This document shows positions 16,694 to 24,665 of a stretch of DNA of 64,000 bases, in pieces. Under the pieces are notes generated by a model. That model was not told the DNA's origin, ran no database searches, and worked only from the letters and a program-made list of their open reading frames with translations. Position 1 is the stretch's first letter. Every line of letters starts with the position of its first letter. Origin of the DNA: Rhodospirillales bacterium (lineage in GTDB: Bacteria > Pseudomonadota > Alphaproteobacteria > ATCC43930 > CGMCC-115725); NCBI GenBank assembly GCA_947473305.1, contig CANJCB010000002.1, positions 62,001-126,000 of the forward strand. The letters run 5' to 3'. A program made the position numbers and the translations under genes.

Positions 16694-17515
16694 ATGTCGA
16701 GCAGCGAACCGACCCAACCCCTGGTGCTCTATTCGGTCGAGGGCAAGGTTGCGACCATCACCCTGAACCGCCCGGAAAAGCGCAACGCGCTGACCCGGCA
16801 GCTCTGGGTCGAATTCGACAAGATCCTCTCCCAGGCCGAGGACGATCCCGACACCCGGGTCATCATCCTGACCGGGGCCGGGCCGTCCTTCTGCTCCGGC
16901 GCGGACCTCGCGGGCGACGAGGATCCCACCAGTTCTTATACCTGGTTCACCCACAACCAGCGCCACCACCGCCGCCAGTTCCGCATCTGGGACAGCCAGA
17001 AGATCTGGATCGCGGCGGTCGACGGCTATGCCCTGGGGCGGGGCTGCGAGATCGCGCTCTGGTGCGACATCGTGGTGGCGGCGGAGGATTCGCACCTGGG
17101 CTTGCCGGAAATCCGCCAGGCGGGCGTGCTCCACAGCGTCATCCCCTGGATCTCGCCGATCCAGAAGGCCAAGCTCTTCATGATCGAGGGCAATACCCTG
17201 AGCGCCCGGGACGCCGAAGATCTCGGCATCGTCACGAAAGTGGTGGAAGCCGGCGGCGCCCGGCGCGAGGCCGCGAAGCTCGCCAAGCGTCTGGCCCATA
17301 TCCCGGCGCTTGCCGCCCAGTCGATCAAGAAGATGGTGAACGGCGTCTATGAGGCGAAGGGTTTCCGCGACCAGCAACAGCTCGGCATCGGCTCGTCGTC
17401 CTTCAACGCGGCCCTGCCGCCCGAAGAACGCGGGATCGCCGAGCTGACCCGCGTCGGGAAGGAGCAGGGCTTCAAGGCCTGGCTCGCCTTCCGCGACGCG
17501 CCCTTCAAGGGCTGA
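16694..17515 (+). CDS. Enoyl-CoA hydratase/isomerase family protein
   Basis: A 273-residue crotonase-fold protein. GKVATITLNRPEKRNALT is the N-terminal hallmark. The oxyanion-hole segments are FCSGADLAG (first) and AVDGYALGRGCEIALWCD (second), and a Glu lies in LPEIRQAG. Crotonases hydrate, isomerise or cleave CoA thioesters. Its overlap-like spacing with the ABC importer genes suggests that it processes the CoA ester of the imported compound. It converges, 3 bases apart, with an ADP-forming acyl-CoA synthetase gene that may supply that CoA ester. Confidence 0.9.
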   Translation: MSSSEPTQPLVLYSVEGKVATITLNRPEKRNALTRQLWVEFDKILSQAEDDPDTRVIILTGAGPSFCSGADLAGDEDPTSSYTWFTHNQRHHRRQFRIWDSQKIWIAAVDGYALGRGCEIALWCDIVVAAEDSHLGLPEIRQAGVLHSVIPWISPIQKAKLFMIEGNTLSARDAEDLGIVTKVVEAGGARREAAKLAKRLAHIPALAAQSIKKMVNGVYEAKGFRDQQQLGIGSSSFNAALPPEERGIAELTRVGKEQGFKAWLAFRDAPFKG

Positions 17516-17518
17516 CCC

Positions 17519-19675
17519 TCACTCCTTCAGGATGAGCCGGGCATCGGCGACCGAGCCGCCCGGGGCCTTCTCGTTCACGATCACCGGATTGAGATCCAGC
17601 ACCTGGAGCCTGTCGCCGAGCGCCAGGGCCAGATCGCCAACCTTGACCATCATGGCGGCCAGCGACTTAAGATCGGCCTTGGGTCCGCCCCGGAACCCGT
17701 CGAGGAAGGGTTTCGCCCCACTCCGCTCGATCGCGTCCAAGGCTTCCGCCTCGTCGAAGGGGGCGACGAGCAAGGCGGTCTTGCCCAGGATTTCCAGGAA
17801 GCGCCCGCCGATCCCGCAAGCGACCACCGGCCCGAAACTCTCGTCGTTATGGGCGCCGATGTAGAACTCGACACCCTGGGCGAGCATCGGCATGGCAACG
17901 ACGCCTTCGCCTTCGACCGCTTTCCCCGCCTGCGCCCGGATCACGCCCTGGAGGGCCTCGAAGCGTTGCGCCGCATCGGACGCGGTCACGCCGAGGGCCA
18001 CCCCGCCCACGTCGCTCTTATGGACGATGCGGGGGGTGTCTACCTTCATGACCATCGGCCCGCCCATATCGGCAGCCGCCTTCTCAGCCTCTGCGGCGCT
18101 GGCGACCCGCCGCACTTTTGCCGCCGCAATACCGCGACGCTCTAACAGAGCGAAGGTCTCCGCCTGGGACACCATGCCACCGGCCCAAGGCTTCAGCGAC
18201 GCGGCCAGGGCGGGATCGGCTTTCGTCTCGGGATTGCGCTGGCGCAGGCTGTCGGCGAATTGGAGATGTTTCTCCATGTGCCGGATCGCCTTCATGGCCT
18301 CACGGCTGCCTTGGAGCATCGGAACGCCGGCCGCCAGGATGGGGGCGACGATGATAGGCTCCACGTCGCCCGTGACGCTCGCCGTCACGATGATCGGCTT
18401 CGGCAGGGTCGGTGCTTCCTCCGCCGCCGCCGTGAGCATGTTGTAGTTGAGTGACAGCGTGAGATCGCTGCGGTCCCGCCCAAAACCCTGATGGAGCGCC
18501 ACGATATCGAAGGCGGGATCGTCGGCGACAGCCCGGATGCAGGCCCGCATCCGGTCGTGATAGGAGGTCTTGCTCGCAAAGCCCGTCCCCACATCCATCG
18601 GGTTCTTGAGGAAGAGGTCCTCCGGGAAATTCTGGATCTTCTGAAAGGCGAGCTGGGTCTGAAGCGATGGCTCCGGCACCGTCACCCCCATCCTCACCGC
18701 CGTATCGGCGATATTGGAAAGCTCGCCGCCCGAGGTGCCGAGGAAGCCGATCCGGCAGGTCTTCGACCGCGGCTTCAGCACGGTCATCAGCTCGACCGTC
18801 TGAGCCAGCTCGTCGAAATCCTCCACCATGGTGATGCCGGCCTGGTCAAAGGCCTGGCGATAGACCTCGCCCGACCCGGCGATAGCGCCTGTATGCCCGA
18901 AGGAAACCTGACCGCCGATATCGGTCAAGCCGACCTTCAGCACGATGACATGCTTGCCCGCCTCGGCGGCGCGGCGTCCAAGCTCGAAGATTTCGCGCGG
19001 GCGGCGCAGCATCTCGACGAAGGCGATAACGACCTTTGTGGTGGGATCGTCGATGCCGGCCCCGATCAGGTCTTCCATTGTCGTTATGGCTTCATTGCCG
19101 GTCGAGGCCAGGAAGGAGAGCCCGTACTTCGACCCGATCTTCGCGAGGATCGAGGCGCAGGCGCCACTCTGGCTGATGCCGGCGATGGGGCCGACCTTGA
19201 AGTCCTTGGGCACCCGCATCGCGCCAAAGGCGGTGCGTTCGACGTAATTGATGATGCCCAGGCAATTGGGTCCCAACGCGGGAATGTTGGCTTTGGCGCA
19301 GATCTCTATGAGTTTCTTGTGCCGGGCCGCCCCACCCGCGCCGCGCTCCAGGAAGCCGCCGGGATACATGAGGAGGGCTTTCGCGCCGTGTTCGATGGCT
19401 TCCTCGATGCCGATCAGCATCTTTTCGCCGGGGATGCTGAAGGCGACCGCATCGACCTGTTCCGGCAGGGCCGCGAGATTGGGATAACAGGCATCGCCGT
19501 AGAGCTCGGTGCGGCTCGGATTGACGAAATAGATCTTCCCCGGATAGCCGATATTGGCCATGCCATCCATCAGGCGGCCGGTGAAATTCTGCCCGCTCGC
19601 CCGGTCGGTCGCCCCGATGATCGCGATCGTCTTGGGCGCCGCCAGAGCGCGCCATCCTTCAGCCGTCAATGCCAC
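17519..19675 (-). CDS. ADP-forming acetate/acyl-CoA ligase (acyl-CoA synthetase, NDP-forming)
   Basis: A 718-residue single-chain ADP-forming acyl-CoA synthetase. The N-terminal CoA-binding Rossmann domain (IAIIGATDRASGQNF) is followed by a succinyl-CoA-ligase-like domain. SFGHTGAIAGS contains the His expected to be phosphorylated. A C-terminal ATP-grasp domain has PMVMKVDTPRIVHKSDVGGVALG. The family activates carboxylic acids to CoA esters with ATP, giving ADP and phosphate. Its neighbours are an ABC importer and a crotonase, so it probably activates the imported acid. A palindrome, possibly an operator, lies just upstream at 19691-19710. Confidence 0.92.
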   Translation of the reverse strand: MALTAEGWRALAAPKTIAIIGATDRASGQNFTGRLMDGMANIGYPGKIYFVNPSRTELYGDACYPNLAALPEQVDAVAFSIPGEKMLIGIEEAIEHGAKALLMYPGGFLERGAGGAARHKKLIEICAKANIPALGPNCLGIINYVERTAFGAMRVPKDFKVGPIAGISQSGACASILAKIGSKYGLSFLASTGNEAITTMEDLIGAGIDDPTTKVVIAFVEMLRRPREIFELGRRAAEAGKHVIVLKVGLTDIGGQVSFGHTGAIAGSGEVYRQAFDQAGITMVEDFDELAQTVELMTVLKPRSKTCRIGFLGTSGGELSNIADTAVRMGVTVPEPSLQTQLAFQKIQNFPEDLFLKNPMDVGTGFASKTSYHDRMRACIRAVADDPAFDIVALHQGFGRDRSDLTLSLNYNMLTAAAEEAPTLPKPIIVTASVTGDVEPIIVAPILAAGVPMLQGSREAMKAIRHMEKHLQFADSLRQRNPETKADPALAASLKPWAGGMVSQAETFALLERRGIAAAKVRRVASAAEAEKAAADMGGPMVMKVDTPRIVHKSDVGGVALGVTASDAAQRFEALQGVIRAQAGKAVEGEGVVAMPMLAQGVEFYIGAHNDESFGPVVACGIGGRFLEILGKTALLVAPFDEAEALDAIERSGAKPFLDGFRGGPKADLKSLAAMMVKVGDLALALGDRLQVLDLNPVIVNEKAPGGSVADARLILKE

Positions 19676-19690
19676 GTCGACCCCTCGCCT

Positions 19691-19710
19691 CTGAAACTCG
19701 TCCGTTTCAG
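19691..19710. promoter_or_regulatory. Palindromic operator candidate CTGAAAC-N6-GTTTCAG
   Basis: Perfect 7-base inverted arms (19691-19697 and 19704-19710) lie 15 bases upstream of the start of the acyl-CoA synthetase gene. The GAAAC/GTTTC halves resemble operators of TetR-type acyl-CoA-responsive repressors such as PsrA, but the spacer is longer. No regulator gene is nearby. Confidence 0.4.
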
Positions 19711-19814
19711 CCTATGGGCGCAAGGGGCTCGCCGCAAGCGGTTTGACGGCCGCTCCGGGGGGTGCCATCATCCTAACCTTAATCCGAATTTTTTGAGGCA
19801 CAGCCGGCGATTGG

Positions 19815-19826
19815 GGACCTAGGTCC
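19815..19826. promoter_or_regulatory. Perfect 12-base palindrome upstream of binding-protein gene
   Basis: GGACCTAGGTCC lies 24 bases upstream of ATG 19850 and is followed at once by CCGGCCGG. An AT-rich stretch (about 19778-19795) precedes it, where a promoter could sit. Position near the expected transcription start would suit an operator or leader hairpin. Confidence 0.35.
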
Positions 19827-19849
19827 GGCCGGTTTTCAGGGGAGAGATC

Positions 19850-20983
19850 ATGCGCTCAATTCTGCGAGGTTTTGCCTTGGCCGTTTCGGCGGCCGCCTTG
19901 GTCCTGGGCATCGGCGGCGACGCCCAGGCCCAGAGCAAGCCCATGAAGAAGGTCGTGTTCCTGCAGTACAATGTGGTGCCCGATCTCGGCGACGCGCATC
20001 TCTGGATCCTGCCTCACGCGCTCGGCTATTTCGCCGAGGAAGGCCTTGACGTGAACGTGCAGCTCGCCGGCGGTTCGGCGGGCGCCATCCAGCTCCTCGC
20101 GGCCGGCAAGGGCGATATCGCCACCTCCACCCCCGACCAGCTCATGATCGGCATCCAGAAGGGGGTCAAGATGAAGGCCTTCTTCGAGCAGAACCGCAGC
20201 TACGGCTCGGCGCTCGTGGTGCAGAAGAGCGCCAATATCACCACCGTCGAACAGCTCAAGGCCTATCTCAAGGGCAGCGCCATCGGCGTCGCGAGCCTCG
20301 GCAGCGGGCGCATCCACTATGGCCGCGCCTGGCTGCGCGACCTCGGCCTTCAGGAAGAGACCGATGTGAAGATCGTCGCGGTGGGCACGGGCGCCCAGGC
20401 GGCGGTCGCGCTCAAGACCGACCGGGTCCGCGCGCTCTCGATCTACGACGCGGCCTATGCGGCAATCGAGGCGGTCTCCGACATCCGCTTCCAGCGTTTC
20501 GAGACCAATTGGCAGGGTCCGCTCTTCAGCGGCGTCATGGCGGCGAGCGACGAGGCCATCGCCAAGGATCCCGCGATGATCACCGGCATCAGCCGGGCCG
20601 TCGCGAAGTCCCTGGTCTTCGCCACCACCAATCCCCAGGCCGTGGTGAAGATCTTCTGGAAGCTCTACCCGGAAACCAAGCCCAAGGCGGACGCCGAGGC
20701 GAAGGAACTCGCGACGCAAACAACCGTCGTCAATTCGATGCTGCCCAACTGGCTCTACGAGATGGACAAGCCCGGCGCTCAATGGGGCCGGATGTCCGCT
20801 TCTGATTGGGAAAAGACCCAGGAATTCAATCTCAAGGCCGGCGTGCTGACCGCGACCGCGCCGGTCGCCAATTACTTCACCGATCAATATATCGAGGCCG
20901 CCAACAAGTTCGACCCCGAGCCGATCAAGAAGCAGGCCCGGGAATTCACCGAATCGATGATCAAATATACCTCGTCCAACTGA
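19850..20983 (+). CDS. ABC transporter substrate-binding protein (NMT1/SsuA-like)
   Basis: A 377-residue periplasmic protein. The first 28 residues form a signal peptide (hydrophobic core AVSAAALVLGIG, cleavage after DAQAQ). The body matches the NMT1/THI5/SsuA class: HALGYFAEEGLDVNVQLAGGSAGAIQLLAAGKGDIA is the usual start of the fold. It most likely delivers the substrate to the permease and ATPase at 15063-16692, though it is separated from them by the convergent acyl-CoA synthetase and must have its own promoter. GGGGAGAG precedes ATG 19850. A hairpin follows the stop. Confidence 0.9.
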   Translation: MRSILRGFALAVSAAALVLGIGGDAQAQSKPMKKVVFLQYNVVPDLGDAHLWILPHALGYFAEEGLDVNVQLAGGSAGAIQLLAAGKGDIATSTPDQLMIGIQKGVKMKAFFEQNRSYGSALVVQKSANITTVEQLKAYLKGSAIGVASLGSGRIHYGRAWLRDLGLQEETDVKIVAVGTGAQAAVALKTDRVRALSIYDAAYAAIEAVSDIRFQRFETNWQGPLFSGVMAASDEAIAKDPAMITGISRAVAKSLVFATTNPQAVVKIFWKLYPETKPKADAEAKELATQTTVVNSMLPNWLYEMDKPGAQWGRMSASDWEKTQEFNLKAGVLTATAPVANYFTDQYIEAANKFDPEPIKKQAREFTESMIKYTSSN

Positions 20984-20995
20984 TTGGTTCCGAGC

Positions 20996-21030
20996 GGCGG
21001 GCGTTTCAGCTCGGAACGCCCGCCGTCTTT
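20996..21030 (+). terminator. Hairpin terminator after the binding-protein gene
   Basis: A perfect 10-base stem (GGCGGGCGTT at 20996-21005, AACGCCCGCC at 21015-21024) with a 9-base loop, followed by GTCTTT. The T-run is short, so termination may be partial. Confidence 0.6.
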
Positions 21031-21176
21031 AGGCAGAGTCTCCGGGAATCCCCTCAAGGCCCTGTCTTGTAATAATTTCCCGTCTTGTCTCCAACTAGGC
21101 TCGGGGCGTATGTTGGAGCCGATTCGTGCCGCAAGGTCGAACCGGCGCGAGGGCTTGCGCCTTCGGGGAAGACGAC

Positions 21177-23573
21177 ATGAGCATCATGAGCGACAGCGTC
21201 CTGGGACGACGCGGCGCGGCCCCGGCCAGCGGGCTCCGGCGCAGAGTGTCCGAGCTTGTGGGCCTCGGGCTTCTCTTCCTCACCGTCGTCATTCTCCTGG
21301 CGCTCGCGACCTACGATCATCGCGATCCTTCCTGGAACACCGCCGTCGATGGCGCGGCGCGCAACCTGCTGGGCTCCTTCGGGGCCAAGCTCGCCGATGG
21401 CGCCTTCCAGGGCGCCGGTCTGGCAATCCTCGTGCTGCCCACCGTGCTGCTCATCTGGTCGTTCCGTCTCCTGCTCAATCGAGGCCTGCGGCTGGCGGTG
21501 CTTCGCGTGGCGCTTCTGCCGCTGACGATTCTCGTCGCAACCGTCGCTCTTGCCGAGCTTCCGGCACCCGATCTCTGGCCGCTCCGCGTGGGGCTGGGGG
21601 GTGAAATCGGCCGGCTCGGCTTGATGACCCTGCTTCGTCACGGGCTCGACCCGATTATCGCGGTGATGGGCGCCGCGGGGCTGCTCGGCCTCCTCCTGAT
21701 GTTCGTGCTCGGGCTTTCCAGCCGAGACTGGCAGCGCATCGGCCGTGACGCGGGGCGTGCCGCCGCCGCGGCCGGGCGGGGCGGCGCGAGGGTAGCGGAG
21801 CTGGGAGCCGATGTGCGAGGGCGGATCGGCGGCTTCCCATTCGGTCTCTGGCGCCGTGCGGCCGACCCGGAGACGGAAATGCCCGCGCGGCGGGAACCCC
21901 GGCTTTCCGGGCATTCCGGCGGGTCCACCGAGGAGCCGGAGGCCGCCCCCAAGGAGCGCAAGCGCCGGCGCGAGCTGCCGAGCGATCTCGTCGCGCCGAA
22001 ACTCGCCGGCCCCACCGGGCGCAAGCAGTCTGAAGAACGGCAGGCGAGCCTCGACCTCGGTCCCGAGGACGAGCACGAATTGCCCCCGCTCGAACTCCTG
22101 GCCGCGCCGCCCCTGACCAAGACCACCACCGTCAACGAGGAGGCTCTGCAGCAGAACGCGCGGCTTCTCGAAACCGTGCTGGAGGATTTCGGCGTCCGCG
22201 GCCAGATCGTGAAGATCAGGCCGGGACCGGTCGTGACGCTTTACGAGTTGGAACCCGCGCCGGGCATCAAGGCATCCCGCATCATCGGCCTCGCCGACGA
22301 CATCGCGCGCTCCATGAGCGCAGTTTCGGCCCGCGTCGCCGTGGTGACGGGCCGCAACGTCATCGGCATCGAGCTGCCCAACGCCAAGGCCGAGACGGTC
22401 CTGCTGCGCGAGCTCCTGGAATCGGAAGCCTATGAGCGCAGCGGCGCCAGGCTCTCGCTGATCCTGGGCAAGGACATCGCGGGCGGACCGGTCATCGCCG
22501 ATCTGGCGCGCATGCCGCATCTTCTGATCGCGGGCACCACCGGCTCAGGCAAGTCGGTCGGGATCAACACCATGATCCTATCGATCCTTTATCGGATGCC
22601 GCCCGACCAGTGCAAATTCATCATGATCGACCCGAAGATGCTGGAACTGTCGATCTACGACGGCATCCCGCATCTTCTCACCCCGGTGGTCACCGACCCG
22701 CGCAAGGCGGTGGTCGCGCTGAAATGGACCGTGCGGGAGATGGAGAACCGCTACCGGGCCATGTCGAAGCTCGGCGTGCGCAATATCGAGGGCTATAACG
22801 CCCGCCTCGGCGAAGCCAAGGCGCGGGGCGAGGTCCTGATGCGCAAGGTCCAGACCGGCTTCGATCCCGAGACCGGCCAGCCGATCATGGAAGAGCAGCC
22901 GCTCGACATGAACCCGCTGCCGCTGATCGTCGTGGTCGTAGACGAGATGGCCGACCTGATGCTGGTCGCCGGCAAGGATATCGAGGCGGCGATCCAGCGC
23001 CTGGCGCAGATGGCCCGGGCCGCCGGCATCCATATCGTCATGGCGACCCAGCGGCCTTCGGTCGATGTCATCACCGGCACCATCAAGGCGAATTTCCCGA
23101 CCCGGATCAGCTTCCAGGTCACTTCCAAGATCGACAGCCGCACCATTCTCGGCGAATCGGGGGCGGAGCAGCTCCTGGGCCGCGGCGACATGCTCTATAT
23201 GGCGGGCGGCGGCCGGATCACCCGTGTCCATGGGCCCTTCGTCGGCGACCAGGAAGTCGAGGCGGTCGTCGCCTTCCTCAAGGAAAGCGGGGTCGAGCCG
23301 ACCTATATCGACGAGATCACCCAGGACGACGAGGAAGCCACGCCCGGCCTCGACGACGAGGGCGGGGAAGGCGGATCGGGCGATGCGCTCTACGACCAGG
23401 CGGTGGCCCTCGTGTGCCGCGAGCGCAAGGCCTCGACCAGCTTCGTCCAGCGCCATCTCCAGATCGGCTACAACCGGGCGGCGCGGATCATCGAGCGCAT
23501 GGAGAGCGAGGGTGTCGTCAGCACCGCCAACCATGTGGGCAAGCGCGAAGTTCTCGCCCGGAACATCGACTGA
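21177..23573 (+). CDS. ftsK: DNA translocase FtsK
   Basis: A 798-residue protein. Residues about 25-190 hold four membrane segments. A variable charged linker (about 190-330) is followed by the RecA-like motor with Walker A GTTGSGKSVGINTM and a Walker B region LIVVVVDEMADLM. The C-terminal winged-helix gamma domain reads from DALYDQAVALVCRERKAS to NHVGKREVL. FtsK anchors at the division septum and pumps chromosomal DNA towards dif for dimer resolution by XerCD. ATG 21177 is chosen because GGGGAAG lies just before it; GTG 21126 adds 17 unlikely residues. amtB-ftsK-lolA-xthA is a familiar alphaproteobacterial order. Confidence 0.95.
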   Translation: MSIMSDSVLGRRGAAPASGLRRRVSELVGLGLLFLTVVILLALATYDHRDPSWNTAVDGAARNLLGSFGAKLADGAFQGAGLAILVLPTVLLIWSFRLLLNRGLRLAVLRVALLPLTILVATVALAELPAPDLWPLRVGLGGEIGRLGLMTLLRHGLDPIIAVMGAAGLLGLLLMFVLGLSSRDWQRIGRDAGRAAAAAGRGGARVAELGADVRGRIGGFPFGLWRRAADPETEMPARREPRLSGHSGGSTEEPEAAPKERKRRRELPSDLVAPKLAGPTGRKQSEERQASLDLGPEDEHELPPLELLAAPPLTKTTTVNEEALQQNARLLETVLEDFGVRGQIVKIRPGPVVTLYELEPAPGIKASRIIGLADDIARSMSAVSARVAVVTGRNVIGIELPNAKAETVLLRELLESEAYERSGARLSLILGKDIAGGPVIADLARMPHLLIAGTTGSGKSVGINTMILSILYRMPPDQCKFIMIDPKMLELSIYDGIPHLLTPVVTDPRKAVVALKWTVREMENRYRAMSKLGVRNIEGYNARLGEAKARGEVLMRKVQTGFDPETGQPIMEEQPLDMNPLPLIVVVVDEMADLMLVAGKDIEAAIQRLAQMARAAGIHIVMATQRPSVDVITGTIKANFPTRISFQVTSKIDSRTILGESGAEQLLGRGDMLYMAGGGRITRVHGPFVGDQEVEAVVAFLKESGVEPTYIDEITQDDEEATPGLDDEGGEGGSGDALYDQAVALVCRERKASTSFVQRHLQIGYNRAARIIERMESEGVVSTANHVGKREVLARNID

Positions 23574-23660
23574 TCGTCGCAGAAAGCCCGCCGGCCCTGG
23601 AAGCCGGGGCTTCGCACCCCATTTATCTGGTTCCCGCCACCCACCCTTAAGGCCATTCCA

Positions 23661-24323
23661 ATGCTGGATCGCCCCTTCGACGGTCAGCGCCGTCGCCTCC
23701 TTGCCCTCAGCGCCTCCGCTCTCGCAGCGCCGCTTTTGTCGCCTTTGGCGGTCTTGGCGGCGGATCCCAAAGCGGTGGCCCTCACGCCCGATCAGCAGAC
23801 CCAGGTCAAACGGGTGCAGGATTACCTCAACAGCATCCGCACCTTGAACTCGCGATTCCAGCAAAACTCGGGCAGCGGCGGCGATTCCGAGGGTACGGTA
23901 TGGCTGTCGCGCCCCGGGCGGATGCGCTTCGAATACGATCCGCCGGTGCCCGTCCTGCTCATCTCCGACAGTCGCACCGTCTATTATTACGACAAGGAGC
24001 TGCAGCAGCTCACGACCGTCGGTCTCGACGACACGCCGGCCTGGTTCCTGCTGCGCAACGACGTGCGCTTGGGCGGGGATGTCACCATCGTCCGCTTCGA
24101 GCAGGCTCCGGGCGCCATCCGTCTCACCATTGTCGAGACCAAGAACCCCGGCAACGGCACCGTCACGCTGGTCCTCAGCGATCGGCCGCTGGAGTTGCGG
24201 CAATGGACGGTGGTCGATTCCCAGAATCGCGCGACGACGGTAACGCTCAATGATCCGCATTATGGCGTGGACGTCGACCCGCAGCTCTTCTTCTTCAAAG
24301 ACCCCCGGCCCACGCGGAATTAG
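23661..24323 (+). CDS. lolA: Outer-membrane lipoprotein carrier protein LolA
   Basis: A 220-residue periplasmic protein with an N-terminal signal peptide (hydrophobic stretch LLALSASALAAPLLSPLAVLA). The LolA core starts with VQDYLNSIRTLNSRFQQ and continues with GTVWLSRPGRMRFEYDPP and ISDSRTVYYYDKELQQLT. LolA carries lipoproteins across the periplasm from LolCDE to the outer membrane. The 87-base spacing after ftsK is consistent with the conserved ftsK-lolA pairing. Confidence 0.93.
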   Translation: MLDRPFDGQRRRLLALSASALAAPLLSPLAVLAADPKAVALTPDQQTQVKRVQDYLNSIRTLNSRFQQNSGSGGDSEGTVWLSRPGRMRFEYDPPVPVLLISDSRTVYYYDKELQQLTTVGLDDTPAWFLLRNDVRLGGDVTIVRFEQAPGAIRLTIVETKNPGNGTVTLVLSDRPLELRQWTVVDSQNRATTVTLNDPHYGVDVDPQLFFFKDPRPTRN

Positions 24324-24432
24324 CGAAGGGCGAAAAGGTTCCCACGCGAGGCATGCGTGATTCGCAAAGATGGCATGCGGAGTCTGCATTTTTATTCTGA
24401 GGGTTCCGTCACCAGTTTTTAGGAATGAAGCG

Positions 24433-24545
24433 GTCGGCGGACCCTCCCTCCGACAGCCTGGCGTAGTCCCCTGCTACGATCCGGGCTCACCGAAAGGCGC
24501 TTCCGGCGCCCGACCATCCCCCCTGGTCGGGCGCCTTCGTTTTTT
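24433..24545 (+). ncRNA. Candidate small RNA with three C-rich hairpin loops
   Basis: The 342-base gap between lolA and the kinase gene has no convincing reading frame but folds into three successive hairpins. H1: GTCGG (24433-24437) pairs with CCGAC (24450-24454), with loop CGGACCCTCCCT. H2: CCTGGCGTAG (24457-24466) pairs with CTACG-AT-CCGGG (24474-24485), with loop TCCCCTG. H3 is the terminator at 24505-24545, with loop TCCCCCC. Exposed C-rich loops that mimic anti-Shine-Dalgarno sequence are typical of alphaproteobacterial sRNA groups such as alpha-r14 and the CcsR RNAs. The 5' end and promoter are not evident; it might instead be a processed 3' end of the lolA mRNA. Confidence 0.5.
24505..24545 (+). 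terminator. Strong Rho-independent terminator between lolA and sensor kinase
   Basis: A perfect 12-base stem (GGCGCCCGACCA at 24505-24516, TGGTCGGGCGCC at 24524-24535), a C-rich 7-base loop and a T-rich tail ending in six T (24540-24545). It ends the lolA transcript and/or the proposed small RNA. Confidence 0.9.
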
Positions 24546-24584
24546 GGGCAAATTTTCGGGCAAAATTTTCGGGCCAACTTTCGG
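24541..24584 (+). repeat. Three to four imperfect 13-base direct repeats (TTTTCGGGCAAAA type)
   Basis: Units at 24541-24552, 24553-24565 and 24566-24578, and a partial one from 24579. They vary around TTTTCGGGCMAA. They overlap the T-run of the terminator and lie about 80-120 bases upstream of the kinase gene, where they could bind a regulator. Confidence 0.55.
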
Positions 24585-24665
24585 TGCGTCACCGTCACTC
24601 CAAAGTGGCGGTTTCTCTATGCCGATGGCAGGATGCCGGGGTATTCACGCTTTTCGTAAATTCGC

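Noticed and set aside
21126-21176. GTG 21126 as the start of ftsK
   Set aside because: GGGGAAG precedes ATG 21177 and the extra 17 residues do not resemble the FtsK N terminus.
24324-24665. 6S RNA or SRP RNA in the lolA-kinase gap
   Set aside because: The SRP core (GGTCAGG...GGAAGCAGCC) is missing, and the gap lacks the long hairpin with open centre expected for 6S RNA. A C-rich multi-hairpin sRNA fits better.
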